64,000 bases of DNA from Cerina sp048266425 (GCA_048266425.1 JBLWZN010000019.1:1-64000), one strand, 5' to 3'. Positions 43,811-53,446 are shown, counted from the stretch's first letter. Notes: generated by a model not told the origin, from the sequence alone. Numbers and translations are program-made.

Positions 43811-43818
43811 CAAAGTTA
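43811..43818 (-). promoter_or_regulatory. -7 box of the YheT-like gene
   Basis: Minus-strand TAACTTTG, a full match, 61 nt before the ATG at 43750. Confidence 0.4.
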
Positions 43819-43968
43819 TAAACCTCTAAAAGTTAAAAGTTATGGGTTAACAGTTAAGCATTTCGAAAATCGTGTTTATAGTCAAAAGTTGATAATTTGT
43901 TGTAGACACGTAATTCTTTGCGTATAAAGAGGTTAGTTTTATTATTATTTTAACCCTTAACCCATCTC

Positions 43969-44943
43969 CTACTTCGGGTAGGTTTCCAACAATTTGGCTT
44001 GCGCTTCAATGGCCGATTTGAATTCTGTTTTCAATTTTTTTACCAGGTCCGCTACCGGAAGAACATCGTCTATCATGGCGACCCCTTGTCCGGCGGACCA
44101 AATAGTCTTCCAAGCCTTGGCCTCTGTGTCCAGTTCCTTGCCAAAATCGACTTTTACGTCCTTTTTTAGGTCTTCCTCGGTTATGCCGGCCGCTTTTAGG
44201 CTTGCCGCTAAGAAATTAGCGTGTACCCCGGAAACCGCGGCGGTATAGATTACGTCATTGGCGCCTGCATCGATAATCATTTGCCGATAGGCATCCGTTG
44301 CCTTACTTTCTGTGGTGTTGATAAATCGGGTACCCATATAGGCCAGATCGGCACCCATCTGCATGGCGGAAGCGATGTCCCTGCCTGTGCTGATGCAACC
44401 GGATAGAACTATGGTCTTGTGAAAGAATTTTTTTATTTCCTCTATTAGGATCATAGGGTTGATGGTGCCCGCATGTCCCCCGGCGCCAGCCGCAACCAGG
44501 ATAAGTCCATCCACACCGGCTTCCGCCGCTTTTTCCGCATGTCTTTTTTTGATGATATCGTGAAATACGAGTCCGCCATAACTGTGGATAGCCTGCACCA
44601 CTTGGGAGACCGCCCCTAGTGAGGTGATGATCAGGGGCACCTTGTGTTTCATGCACAATTTTAGATCGGCCTCCACCCGGGGATTTGATTGGTGCACGAT
44701 GAGGTTAACACCAAAAGGAGCCGGTTTTATACCTGTTTCCTTTTCAAATTTTTGGAGTTCGGACTTGATCTGGATCAGCCATTCCTCGAAACCCTCGCTG
44801 GTACGCTGGTTCAAGGCTGGAAAGGTGCCCACGATCCCGTTTTTACAACAGGAAATTACGAGTTCTGGCCCTGAGATCAAAAACATGGGTGCGGCAATGG
44901 CGGGAAGGGAAAGATCTTTAATAAAGGTTGGTTTATGGCTCAT
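43969..44943 (-). CDS. Nitronate monooxygenase (2-nitropropane dioxygenase family)
   Basis: 324 residues. The TIM-barrel FMN enzyme blocks are IAAPMFLISGPELVISCCKNG, GVNLIVHQSNPR, LVAAGAGGHAGTINPM and STGRDIASAMQMGADLAYMGTRF. It oxidises alkyl nitronates such as propionate 3-nitronate. Other members act as enoyl reductases (FabK), so the exact activity is a best guess. Monocistronic. Confidence 0.85.
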   Translation of the reverse strand: MSHKPTFIKDLSLPAIAAPMFLISGPELVISCCKNGIVGTFPALNQRTSEGFEEWLIQIKSELQKFEKETGIKPAPFGVNLIVHQSNPRVEADLKLCMKHKVPLIITSLGAVSQVVQAIHSYGGLVFHDIIKKRHAEKAAEAGVDGLILVAAGAGGHAGTINPMILIEEIKKFFHKTIVLSGCISTGRDIASAMQMGADLAYMGTRFINTTESKATDAYRQMIIDAGANDVIYTAAVSGVHANFLAASLKAAGITEEDLKKDVKVDFGKELDTEAKAWKTIWSAGQGVAMIDDVLPVADLVKKLKTEFKSAIEAQAKLLETYPK

Positions 44944-45044
44944 GTGCTAAAATTAAGGATTATTTTCACTGGGTCTAATTTCGTAGTTATTGAACTGGTT
45001 TAATCTTTTTCCATTTGCTAAAAAATTTCCCTTTCTCGCTCATT

Positions 45045-45067
45045 CCTGCCCGTACCGGTCGGTCGGG
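45045..45067. repeat. GC-rich repeat family, copy 3
   Basis: CCTGCCCGTACCGGTCGGTCGGG: the left half equals that of the copy at 41107, the right half is diverged. Confidence 0.45.
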
Positions 45068-45188
45068 TTTGCTCTTTTTGTTCTTCAGTAGCCCTGATAT
45101 GCAACTCAAAAAAGACTTCGAATGGACAAAAATTGTCTAATTTTCGGTTAAACGTAAAAAATTTATACCAGTTCATACAAAACTATGG

Positions 45189-45196
45189 TATTTTTG
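45189..45196 (+). promoter_or_regulatory. Candidate -7 box for the thioesterase gene
   Basis: TATTTTTG, a full match, 162 nt before the ATG at 45358; the -33 element is not clear. Confidence 0.3.
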
Positions 45197-45357
45197 CTAT
45201 GCATGCATACTATTTTGGGCGGAAAGACGAAAAGAGGAAGGACGGAAGGACAGAAAGTTATCAGTTATGGGTTAAGAGTTGAAGTCCTTTGTCTTTGAGC
45301 AAATCGGTCCTTTGTCCTTCCAATCAACACTAATAAACCAGTTTTAAACAAAAAATC

Positions 45358-45852
45358 ATGTACACAAAAAAATTTGAAGTCCGGTGGAGCGATATGGACG
45401 CCAATCGGCATTTGGCCAATTCGTCCTACATCAATTTTATGAGCCATACCCGGATGTCTCTTTTTCTGGACAGCGGACTTACCCACAAAATGATGGTGGA
45501 ACACCAGCTGGGCCCTGTTGTTTTTCACGAGCATATCTACTATTTTAAAGAGGTACTTCCAGGCACTCCCGTTACGGTAACGGTGGAATTTAAGGGGATG
45601 AGCGCCAATGGAACCCTGTTTGAGTTCCACCACAATTTTTATGATCGCGAAGGTCGGAACTTGGCGCACAGTGAGATGATGGGGGGCTGGATCAACAGCG
45701 AGACCCGTAGGCTTACCAATCTTCACGAAGAGCCGTTGGCAGTTTTTAACGGGATGGAAAAGGCAGCCGATTTTAGGGTGCTTACCAGTGCCGATACCCG
45801 GAAGTATGGGAAACGGCCCCAGGATATTTCCCCAGAAGTACTTGGGGAGTAA
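45358..45852 (+). CDS. Acyl-CoA thioesterase (hotdog fold, 4HBT)
   Basis: 164 residues. The 4HBT active-site segment WSDMDANRHLANSSYINFM has the conserved aspartate and the helix start. The pattern LEFHHNFYDREGRNLAHSE-like continues the hotdog strand order. Hydrolyses acyl-CoA or acyl-ACP thioesters. It lies close upstream of the sterol-desaturase-family gene on the same strand, 172 bp away, but that gene has its own -7 box. Confidence 0.85.
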   Translation: MYTKKFEVRWSDMDANRHLANSSYINFMSHTRMSLFLDSGLTHKMMVEHQLGPVVFHEHIYYFKEVLPGTPVTVTVEFKGMSANGTLFEFHHNFYDREGRNLAHSEMMGGWINSETRRLTNLHEEPLAVFNGMEKAADFRVLTSADTRKYGKRPQDISPEVLGE

Positions 45853-45968
45853 ACCGTTGGCTGCTATGCCGTTGTAGGTGTTGGAAAGCGAACTGTACCT
45901 GCCCCATCTGAATTGTCCCTTGTGAATAGGAATCCTACGTCTACGGGAAATTTCCTGAAAAATTTCGA

Positions 45969-45976
45969 TATCTTTG
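45969..45976 (+). promoter_or_regulatory. -7 box of the sterol-desaturase-family gene
   Basis: TATCTTTG, a full match, 49 nt before the ATG at 46025. It overlaps a TTG at 45974 that could be mistaken for a start. Confidence 0.45.
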
Positions 45977-46024
45977 GAATACCGTACTTCCGACAGGAAG
46001 AACGACCAAACCAACAATAGCGTA

Positions 46025-47020
46025 ATGGAAATTTTAGATACCCTCTATCGGGAAGTCGTTGGCTTTTTTGGAATTGAACAAGCGTGGGAGATCCTTACCT
46101 CGGGAAATTACAGTGCTTTAAGGACCTATGATGGCATCGTCGCCATTATCCGACCCATAATTCCCCTGCTCATCCTTTTGGAGTTTATACTGGGAATGAT
46201 CTATAAAAAGCCCCAGACCAAGGTTTACAAGGTCAATTTTTTGATCTATGTTTTTAACCGGGTCATAGGTAGGTTTATCGCCATAGCCATGGTGGTCTTC
46301 ATTATCGGGGTGTTCGAAAAATACGCGATCCTCCACACCGAGCCTACTTGGTATTGGTTTATCTACGGCTATATCGTTTGGGAGTTCGGACATTTTATCT
46401 ACCACTATCTTGGACACAAGGTACGGTTGTTCTGGTGCCTGCATTCTACGCACCATGCCCCGGAAGACATGAACCTTTCCGTGACCCATGCCCACTTTTT
46501 TTTGGAGGCCCCCTATGCCGATGCCATCCGCACTACGGTCTGTATCCTTCTCGGCGTTAGTCCGGCCATGCTCTTTGTGATTATGTTTATAGATGGCACC
46601 TATGGGGCGTTTATCCACGTAGGGGAGAACGTGATAAAAAATGGCAGGTTGGGATTTTTGAACAAGTTGATTTTGACCCCTTCCCACCACCGGGTACACC
46701 ATGCCAAGAACCCGCTCTATATGGATACCAATTTCTGCAACCTCCTCAATATCTGGGACAAGGTCTTTGGCACTTATCAAGATGAACGGAACGATATTAA
46801 AATAGAATATGGCATCACCCGCGAGATGGATTCCGGCAACTTTATGGACGTCTATTTTGGGGAGATCGTGGCCTTGGCCAAGGATGTTGTCAGGGCTCCA
46901 GGGATCAAGAACAAATTTCTTTATGTTTTTATGCCTCCCGGCTGGAGCCATACCGGCGATCACAAAACCGCCAAAGTAGTACGCACCGATTATCTACAAA
47001 ACCAGAGGGTCCAGAGCTAA
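46025..47020 (+). CDS. Sterol desaturase/fatty acid hydroxylase family protein
   Basis: Chosen start gives 331 residues. It is an integral membrane di-iron enzyme with the histidine clusters HYLGH, LHSTHHAPE and a final HHRVHHAK, plus four or more membrane helices. It acts on lipids such as sterols, carotenoids or fatty acids; the substrate is unknown. The ATG at 46025 is preferred because the -7 box at 45969-45976 places transcription start after the TTG at 45974. The gene ends 9 bp before the first REP-like element. Confidence 0.85.
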   Translation: MEILDTLYREVVGFFGIEQAWEILTSGNYSALRTYDGIVAIIRPIIPLLILLEFILGMIYKKPQTKVYKVNFLIYVFNRVIGRFIAIAMVVFIIGVFEKYAILHTEPTWYWFIYGYIVWEFGHFIYHYLGHKVRLFWCLHSTHHAPEDMNLSVTHAHFFLEAPYADAIRTTVCILLGVSPAMLFVIMFIDGTYGAFIHVGENVIKNGRLGFLNKLILTPSHHRVHHAKNPLYMDTNFCNLLNIWDKVFGTYQDERNDIKIEYGITREMDSGNFMDVYFGEIVALAKDVVRAPGIKNKFLYVFMPPGWSHTGDHKTAKVVRTDYLQNQRVQS

Positions 47021-47388
47021 AGATCCCCGCTCCCGCGCGATTGCATCGCTTGGTAATCCCTCCCGCGCGATTGTATCGCGTGGTAACGTAATTTGCGGTT
47101 GCCTGGAACTGTTAACCTAGCTATTCATAAAAATTATGCGATTCCAAATGTTGGTCCTAAAAGAATATTTCTATCGTCGAAAACATCGGCCCTAGTAATA
47201 ATCGGAATTCTATGCTTGTGTATTTTTATTTCTGGATGAATTGAAATTTTGAGTTATGAGTTACTTTTGGGATTACCTCTGTTCCGGCCACTAGATGGGG
47301 CCACGCGATACAATCGCGTGGGAGCGGGGAAAAATTTTAAACTTTAATGGGACAGCAATGGTAGCACATTATAAAAAACCTTAACCGG
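47021..47388. repeat. Composite REP-like element 1
   Basis: The whole spacer is repeat-derived. It has forward palindromes at 47030-47056 and 47060-47086 (GCGCGATTGCATCGC and GCGCGATTGTATCGCG cores), a middle at 47189-47300 shared with 47985-48080, and an inverted palindrome at 47301-47330. A short AT-rich leader for the next gene follows. Confidence 0.75.
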
Positions 47389-47973
47389 ATGAAGAAAATT
47401 ATAGCTTTATTATTCCTTTTGACAATTGGATTTGTCTCCTGTAAGACTTCTGAAAAGGAAAAGAATAAAGAAACTAGCAAACTTGAAATTGCAAAGCAAT
47501 ATTATAAAGCTCTTGATAATTCTGATGGTTCTGGAATCCCAAATTTATTGGGAGATAGTATAGTTGTTAGGGAAAATTCAGATGACTATGAAGAACGTTT
47601 TTCCCAAAAAGGATATTCTGAATGGTTGGAATGGGATTCAGTATTTGACCCAACCTATAAAATCCTTGAAATTGAGGAAGAAAACCAAGTTGTCAAAGCA
47701 AAAATTTCTAAAATTGATAAACGAATCCTTTTTCTTAACGAAGAACCAATGGTTTGGTATGAAATCGTACGATTTGACAACAATAAAATAGTCCAAGTTG
47801 AAAGAATTGAGTACGAGGTTTTTAATGTTGAAAAATTCCTTAAAAACAGAGATGGACTCGTAAACTGGATTGACAAAAATCATTCTGAATTAAGTGGATT
47901 TTTATTTCCGCAAACAAGGTCTGTTGGATTGAAATACTTAAAGGCAATCGAAATGTATGAAAACGGAAAATAA
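47389..47973 (+). CDS. Hypothetical lipoprotein, 194 aa
   Basis: The signal is MKKIIALLFLLTIGFVSC with a lipobox. The mature part begins with a lysine/glutamate-rich linker, then KLEIAKQYYKALDNSDGSGI, reminiscent of an NTF2/SnoaL-like helix, but the match is too weak to name the family. The gene is AT-rich compared with its neighbours and lies exactly between two copies of the long composite repeat (ends at 47330, resumes at 47985), which fits a transferred cassette (inference). Confidence 0.6.
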   Translation: MKKIIALLFLLTIGFVSCKTSEKEKNKETSKLEIAKQYYKALDNSDGSGIPNLLGDSIVVRENSDDYEERFSQKGYSEWLEWDSVFDPTYKILEIEEENQVVKAKISKIDKRILFLNEEPMVWYEIVRFDNNKIVQVERIEYEVFNVEKFLKNRDGLVNWIDKNHSELSGFLFPQTRSVGLKYLKAIEMYENGK

Positions 47974-47984
47974 CCCCGCTCCCG

Positions 47985-48110
47985 ACCCTAATAATAATTG
48001 GAATTCCATGCTTGTGTATCTTTATTCTGGATGAATTGAAATTTTGGGTTATAAGTTACTTTTGGGATTACGGCTATTGCGACCACGCGTTGGAATCGCG
48101 CGGGAGCGGA
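47985..48110. repeat. Composite REP-like element 2
   Basis: CCTAATAATAATTGGAATTC and the following 90 bp match 47190-47300 closely, including GCTTGTGTAT, CTGGATGAATTGAAATTTTG and GTTACTTTTGGGATTAC. It ends in an inverted palindrome (48083-48110, GCGTTGGAATCGCGCGGGAG). The left boundary shows a truncated CCCCGCTCCCG at 47975. Confidence 0.7.
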
Positions 48111-48158
48111 GAGTGAGGCAAAACAGTATTAGTTAGATAAGATTAAAGATAGAAATTT

Positions 48159-49157
48159 ATGAAAAAAAGTTACTTGATGTTTTTTACCTTGTTTATTACT
48201 CTTTCCTGTAATTTAAAGAAAGGTAATGACAACTCATCGAAAAAGGAAAATGAGGTAATAAAATCAACAGAGATCAGGGTTCGAGACCCATTCATTTTGG
48301 CAGATAAAAAAACTCAGACCTACTACTTGTATGCCTCTATATATAATCGCACACAAGATAAATCCAAAGGGCAAGGAGTAGAAGTCTACACCAGTAAAGA
48401 TTTGAAAAACTGGACGGCGCCAGAGCCAGTTTTTCAAGCTCCCGATGATTTTTGGGCGACCAGCCTCGTTTGGGCACCTGAAGTACATCAATATAAAGGA
48501 AAATATTACCTGTTCACTACCTTTACCAAATCTGCCCCGCCCGATACCATCGCTAAAACCTTAAGAGGCAGTCAGATCTTGGTATCCGATCATCCCTCCG
48601 GACCTTTTAAGCCTTTTGCCAACAGTCCTCATACCTCCATTGACCAAATGACTTTGGACGGTACATTATGGGTGGAAAATGGTAAACCATATATGATTTA
48701 CTGTCATGAATGGATTCAAATAAAGGACGGCACAATAAATTTAGTTGCTTTAAAAGGTGACTTGTCATCAGTAGACGGTGAAAGTCAAGTACTTTTCAAA
48801 GCTTCTACAGCACCTTGGATCAAGGCACATGATAATGACAACTATGTTACGGATGGCTGCTTTTTATATAGAACCAAATCCAATAAACTAATAATGATTT
48901 GGTCTAGTATGGGGAAAGATGGTTACGCCATCGGAACGGTTGTTTCTGAAAGTGGAAGTGTTAAAGGTCCATGGACGCACAACTCAAACCGCTTATTTAA
49001 AAAGGATGGTGGCCACGGAATGATTTTCAAAACATTTGATGGGCAATTGGTGATTTGTTTGCATCAGCCCAATAAAAGCCCGGATGAACGGATGCAATTG
49101 TATGAATTAAAGGACTTAGGGGACAGTTTAAAATTAGGTGAAAAGTTATTTCATTGA
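48159..49157 (+). CDS. GH43 family glycoside hydrolase-like lipoprotein
   Basis: 332 residues with a lipoprotein signal (LFITLSC). The five-bladed propeller signature is RVRDPFILADKKTQTYYLYAS, with the first catalytic aspartate in RDP, then WAPEVHQYKGKYYLFTTF, DGTLWVENGKPYMIYCHEW (D) and TDGCFLYRTKSNKLIMIWSS. It probably cleaves arabino- or xylo-oligosaccharides at the cell surface. No SusC/SusD pair is nearby, so it is not in a classic polysaccharide locus. Flanked by REP-like spacers. Confidence 0.82.
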   Translation: MKKSYLMFFTLFITLSCNLKKGNDNSSKKENEVIKSTEIRVRDPFILADKKTQTYYLYASIYNRTQDKSKGQGVEVYTSKDLKNWTAPEPVFQAPDDFWATSLVWAPEVHQYKGKYYLFTTFTKSAPPDTIAKTLRGSQILVSDHPSGPFKPFANSPHTSIDQMTLDGTLWVENGKPYMIYCHEWIQIKDGTINLVALKGDLSSVDGESQVLFKASTAPWIKAHDNDNYVTDGCFLYRTKSNKLIMIWSSMGKDGYAIGTVVSESGSVKGPWTHNSNRLFKKDGGHGMIFKTFDGQLVICLHQPNKSPDERMQLYELKDLGDSLKLGEKLFH

Positions 49158-49518
49158 TATATCAACTGGCTACAACCCCGCTCCCTTGCTCCCGTGCGAT
49201 TGTATGGCGTGGCAGCGAAAATTTGAGGGATTCTTTTTTCCAAACTGGATTCCAAATTTCTGATCCAAAGCTTATTGGTTTTGCGAGCCCGCAACTAACC
49301 CTATTTTTGATTTTTTTCATTTGATCTTGCTTGATTCGGGCTGTCCGTTTTGGTTATAAATGTATATGAAATGTAATGCCGCATTTTATTGGACGGACGG
49401 AATGCTAAAGGTGATATAACCCGGATCTCAAGCTCAATCCTGCCCCAACCCATTAAACAACAAACATCTTCATTTTCAAAATAAATCATTACCTTGAATT
49501 CCCAATTAAAAACGCAGC
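49158..49518. other. Spacer with one REP-like palindrome
   Basis: The palindrome at 49189-49214 (GTGCGATTGTATGGCGTGG) is a degenerate member of the REP-like family. The remaining 300 bp to the next gene are AT-rich with no supported gene. Confidence 0.55.
49189..49214. repeat. REP-like palindrome, degenerate copy
   Basis: CTCCCGTGCGATTG then TATGGCGTGGCA: same frame as the others with changes in both arms (GTGCGAT and ATGGCGT). Confidence 0.6.
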
Positions 49519-50946
49519 ATGATGAAGAATCTAAATACGTCTTCTGCCGGCCGTCGGCAATTTATTCGAAACACAGCCGCCGCAGCAGGGGGGGTTATGA
49601 TACTTCCCCGGTATGTTCTTGGAGGCAAAGGATATACAGCGCCCAGTGACAAAGTAAACATTGGCCTTGTTGGAGCGGGGGGTCAGGGACAGAGTAACGT
49701 TCGCAATTTGCTCCAGCTGGACGATGTACAGATCACCTCGGTCACAGATCCGGGCCGTTATTGGGATTTAAATCGATTCTACTACAAGTCCCTTGCCGGA
49801 CGGGAACCGGTAAGTGAAATGATCGAGGATCATTATCGGAAAAAGGGGGAAAATAAAGAGGTTCGTCAATATAAACGATTTAGTGAAATGATGGATAGGG
49901 AAAAAGATATCGATGCCATTCTTTGCGCTACTCCCGACCATACGCACGCCTTTATCACCATCGCTGCACTCAAGGCCGGACTACACGTTTTTTGCGAGAA
50001 ACCAATGGCCCACAATATATGGGAAACGAGGATGGTACGTAAAGTGGTACAGGAAACTGGACTTGCCACCCAGATGGGTAACGTGGGACATAGTCGCGAC
50101 GGCATGCGTTCCTTAGTCGAATATCTGCAGGACGGCGCGATCGGAACCGTACGCGAAATCCATGCATGGGTTCCTGCAGGTCGCTGGACCCCGGGTATTA
50201 CAGGCCTTCCTCAAAATGCCAGTCCGCTTCCTTATGATTTTGATTGGGAGGAATGGTTGGGACCGTCGCCATTTAGGCCCTATAACGATCTTTTTTCGCC
50301 AGTCACCTGGCGGGATTTTTGGATATATGGTTGTGGTGCATTGGGCGACTTTGGATGTCATGATATGGATGCACCTTTTTGGGCATTCGATCTATCGAGC
50401 CCGTCCGAGGTCCAGATTTACCCTGCTGGACAAAGTAACAGTGAAATTGCTCCTTATGGAGAGGCCGGAACTTATCATTTTCCTGAAAGAAAGGGCCAGG
50501 CCGCACTCAAATTGCATTGGTATTCTGGAGGCTTAAAACCGGATTGGAATCCCCATCTGCCACCGGATTATAAATTTGGGGGGAGGAGTGCCATGTATGT
50601 GGGCGATAAAGGAGTTATTATCACCGATGGTGGTGATCGTTTTCCCCAGATATTCCCCGAATCCTTGAGACAATCTTATAAACCACCCGTGGAACGGATC
50701 CCGCGATCGAAAGGACATCATCGCGACTGGGTAGATGCCATCAAAAACGGAGGGCAATCCAGTGCCAATCTTGATTATGGGAGTCGACTTACTGAACTAA
50801 CCCTGCTTGGGGTAATGTCACTTCGGCTGAATGGTGCCCGGATTCATTGGGATGCTAAAAATATGAAGGTCAATGGGCTACCGGAAGCAGAATCAATAGT
50901 TAAGGAGCCATCCAATGAAGAATGGGATATTTCCAAGATTATGTAA
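49519..50946 (+). CDS. Gfo/Idh/MocA oxidoreductase, Tat-exported
   Basis: 475 residues. A twin-arginine signal (GRRQFIRNTAAAAGGVMIL) precedes the Rossmann domain with VGAGGQGQ at 51-58. The catalytic EKP is present (160-162, HVFCEKPMAH), followed by the C-terminal substrate domain. The cofactor is NAD(P), often bound tightly in exported members. Acts on sugars or sugar acids; the GH43 neighbour makes a carbohydrate role plausible. REP-like spacers on both sides. Confidence 0.88.
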   Translation: MMKNLNTSSAGRRQFIRNTAAAAGGVMILPRYVLGGKGYTAPSDKVNIGLVGAGGQGQSNVRNLLQLDDVQITSVTDPGRYWDLNRFYYKSLAGREPVSEMIEDHYRKKGENKEVRQYKRFSEMMDREKDIDAILCATPDHTHAFITIAALKAGLHVFCEKPMAHNIWETRMVRKVVQETGLATQMGNVGHSRDGMRSLVEYLQDGAIGTVREIHAWVPAGRWTPGITGLPQNASPLPYDFDWEEWLGPSPFRPYNDLFSPVTWRDFWIYGCGALGDFGCHDMDAPFWAFDLSSPSEVQIYPAGQSNSEIAPYGEAGTYHFPERKGQAALKLHWYSGGLKPDWNPHLPPDYKFGGRSAMYVGDKGVIITDGGDRFPQIFPESLRQSYKPPVERIPRSKGHHRDWVDAIKNGGQSSANLDYGSRLTELTLLGVMSLRLNGARIHWDAKNMKVNGLPEAESIVKEPSNEEWDISKIM

Positions 50947-51200
50947 ATAGGGACAGGAGGTAATTGGCATATTCAAAGAAAGATACGCTCCCGCGCGATA
51001 AAATCACGTGGGATTCCAATTTTAACGCTGTTGTGACCCAAATACGACCGACGGCCACATAACGCTTTGAGCAAAGGGTTGAACAACAGTCCCCGTTCCC
51101 GCGCGATTGCATCGCGCGGCAATGGGGGCTACTTTTCAAAAACAAAGTGGTTATCTTTATTTAAAACAAGGCATTTTACCGTAATTCTAAAATGTGAATA
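50947..51200. repeat. Spacer with two REP-like palindromes
   Basis: Copies at 50988-51012 (GCGCGATAAAATCACGTGGG) and 51095-51122 (GCGCGATTGCATCGCGCGG). GAGCAAAGGGTTG at 51069-51081 also occurs in the spacer at 53971-53983, showing shared non-palindromic sequence. Confidence 0.65.
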
Positions 51201-52013
51201 TTGCAGAGTCATTTAAGGTTTTTACTACTATTGTTAATTGCGTTGGCTTCATTTGCGGGATTTAGTCAAGAAAAAGCAACGTTGTTAACTGGAAGGGTCA
51301 AAAGCCTTAATAATGATGTTTCCAATATTTTAATTGTAAATCTAAACTCTAAGAAATCTACTATAACCAATTCAATAGGTAACTTCACCATTACAGTCCG
51401 ATCGAGGGACTCAATTCTATTTACTGCGGTTCAGTATCAAACAAAAAAGATCGTCATTACCGACTCTATTCTTGAACAAAAGACCGTTTTGGTAAATTTG
51501 GCCGAGAACCCCATCAATCTAGAAGAAGTGGTCGTTACACCTTACAATCTATCAGGAAAATTAAGCCTTGATCTAGAAAATCTGAATCTTAAACCCATTG
51601 TTACCTCGGCGACATTGGGGTTGCCTAATGCAAATTTGGACGTACTTACCAAAAATGAACGCTTGCTATTTGAGGCGGATGGAGGAAAATATGTTTATTA
51701 TTACGGTATAGCTTTGGTAATAAACCTTCATAAAATAATGAACAAGGCTTCGGGAAGAACCAAATCCCTTCAGGATTTGATCGTCCGCGATGAAAAATTA
51801 GAAGTGGAAAAGGAAATCATTGCTAATTTCGCAAGGAAAACAATGTCCGAATACTTCGAAATTCCCGAAACGAACATTGATGGATTTCTTACGTATTGCA
51901 TATCCCAACAGGGTTTTTCAGAATTGTCACAGGCAGGAAATACGGTGGAGATCTGGGAATATTTAAAAGCTAGAAGCACTGAATTTAAAAAGATGAACTA
52001 CCTAAAAGAATAA
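51201..52013 (+). CDS. Exported protein with carboxypeptidase-regulatory-like domain
   Basis: 270 residues. The start is TTG at 51201: the only upstream in-frame ATG (51192) is followed at once by TGA. A signal peptide (RFLLLLLIALASFAGFSQ) leads into a CarboxypepD_reg-like beta sandwich (LLTGRVKSLNNDVSNILIVNLNSKKSTITNSIGNFTI, then a VVVTPYNLSG end). About 130 residues without recognised domain follow. Such CarboxypepD_reg domains usually sit on TonB-dependent receptors; here the protein is short and has no barrel. Confidence 0.65.
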   Translation: MQSHLRFLLLLLIALASFAGFSQEKATLLTGRVKSLNNDVSNILIVNLNSKKSTITNSIGNFTITVRSRDSILFTAVQYQTKKIVITDSILEQKTVLVNLAENPINLEEVVVTPYNLSGKLSLDLENLNLKPIVTSATLGLPNANLDVLTKNERLLFEADGGKYVYYYGIALVINLHKIMNKASGRTKSLQDLIVRDEKLEVEKEIIANFARKTMSEYFEIPETNIDGFLTYCISQQGFSELSQAGNTVEIWEYLKARSTEFKKMNYLKE

Positions 52014-52351
52014 TATCATTCTGAAGAATCCATGCAGAAGAAACAAGATTATTATGATAATTCTAATTGTGGCCCATAAGTATCAAAAATAAGGAAAAAA
52101 GGATTTTAATTTTGAGTTATAAGTTGCTTTTGGGAATGCCAATGTTGTGGCCATGCGATGCCATCGAGCGGGAACGGAGAACCGATGAAATCCATACCAT
52201 ATTAATATTGAAAAAAAACAAACATCTATAAGGCTGAGTCAAAATTTAAATTTCCGCTCCCGCGCGATTGTATCGCGTGGGGTTCCCAATTCACATAGCA
52301 AATCGGAGTTTCCGCGCGATTGTATCGCGTGGGTATAAGTCAACAAGCATC
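52014..52351. repeat. Composite REP-like spacer before serine hydrolase
   Basis: Contains a middle-type segment (52104-52150, TTTTGAGTTATAAGTTGC and following), an inverted palindrome (52151-52180, diverged), and two forward palindromes at 52256-52282 and 52309-52333. The last one ends 19 nt before the ATG at 52352, so it will lie in the mRNA leader. Confidence 0.7.
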
Positions 52352-53446
52352 ATGAAAAAAATTGTCACCGTAATAATTTTAGCCCTATCCGTAAATATTT
52401 TCTGCTATGGACAAAATCCATATGATTATTCCCAGCCAAAAAATCTTGGAGATGGATGGATAACGAACAACTTGAAATCCCAGAATATTGACACAACCTT
52501 GATTTATAAGTTATTCAGCCAATTGAAAAATGGCGAAAATAGAATCCACAGTGTTCTACTGGTGGTAAATGACCAACTAATTATTGAGGAGTACTTTAAT
52601 GGGCACTCAGGGAATGAACCACACGACCTGCGTTCGACAACAAAAAGCATCAGGTCAATTTTAATGGGAATTGCCATTGATAAGGGATTTGTCAAGGATG
52701 TTGACGACCCCATATCCAAATACCTCAAAAGTCCGGTACCAAATAAAAATCTTGACGAAAGAAAGGAAAGGATTACCATCAAAAACCTTTTAACCATGTC
52801 TAGCGGACTGGACTGTAACGATTGGGACCAAAAATCCAAAGGGCAGGAAGACAAAGTGTACAAGAAAAAAGATTGGCTCCAATATACCCTGGACCTGCCC
52901 ATGGTCAACGACCCTGGGACAGTATCAAATTACTGTTCAATGGGAGCTATTTTAATAGCAGAAATAATAAGTCGAGCTTCGGGAATGACAATAGATCAAT
53001 TCGCTGAAAATTACTTGTTCGGCCCTTTGGGAATTACCAATGTAACTTGGGGTCACACGTCGGACAAGGAGGTAATTCCATCCGGAAAAAGGTTGTATAT
53101 GACCTCTCGTGATATGGCCAAAATTGGGCAATTGACCCTCAACGAGGGAATGTGGAACGGCAAGCAGGTGGTGTCCAGGAAGTGGGTCGAGGAATCTACC
53201 ACCCCAAAAACAAAAATCACGAACATCGACTACGGGTATTTTTGGTGGAATATTCCATTTAACGTAAATGGTAAAGTTTTTCTTGCCAAAACAGCGACAG
53301 GAAATGGCGGACAATATATTATGGTAGTACCAGGGATTGAAATGGTTGCCGTGTTTACTGGAGGCGCCTACAATTCCCAAGAGAACAAATTGCCATTTGC
53401 CATCATGAAAGACATTTTCCTGCCGACATTTAGCAGCGGAAAATAA
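52352..53446 (+). CDS. Serine hydrolase (beta-lactamase/class C family)
   Basis: Chosen start gives 364 residues. A signal (MKKIVTVIILALSVNIFCYG) is followed by the class C fold. The nucleophile motif SxxK is STTK at 95-98, the second motif is NYCSMG, and TGNGGQYIMVVPG near the C-terminus is the KTG-like strand. Family members include penicillin-binding esterases and peptidases, and resistance is not implied. The longer frame starting at 52268 would begin inside a REP-like palindrome, which is why I reject it. Confidence 0.82.
   Translation: MKKIVTVIILALSVNIFCYGQNPYDYSQPKNLGDGWITNNLKSQNIDTTLIYKLFSQLKNGENRIHSVLLVVNDQLIIEEYFNGHSGNEPHDLRSTTKSIRSILMGIAIDKGFVKDVDDPISKYLKSPVPNKNLDERKERITIKNLLTMSSGLDCNDWDQKSKGQEDKVYKKKDWLQYTLDLPMVNDPGTVSNYCSMGAILIAEIISRASGMTIDQFAENYLFGPLGITNVTWGHTSDKEVIPSGKRLYMTSRDMAKIGQLTLNEGMWNGKQVVSRKWVEESTTPKTKITNIDYGYFWWNIPFNVNGKVFLAKTATGNGGQYIMVVPGIEMVAVFTGGAYNSQENKLPFAIMKDIFLPTFSSGK

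Larger units (their letters stand above)
44944..45357. other. 414-bp divergent spacer with repeat and word tract
   Basis: Holds the GC-rich repeat at 45045-45067, a -7 box at 45189-45196, and at 45218-45265 a GGAAGGACGGAAGGAC-type word tract. No coding frame. Confidence 0.6.

Noticed and set aside
38216..50946. Polysaccharide utilisation locus
   Set aside because: GH172, DUF6786, GH43 and Gfo/Idh genes are present but scattered, with unrelated genes between and no SusC/SusD pair or regulator.
52268..52351. Serine hydrolase start at 52268
   Set aside because: The added 28 residues are encoded by two REP-like palindromes, and the signal peptide begins at 52352.
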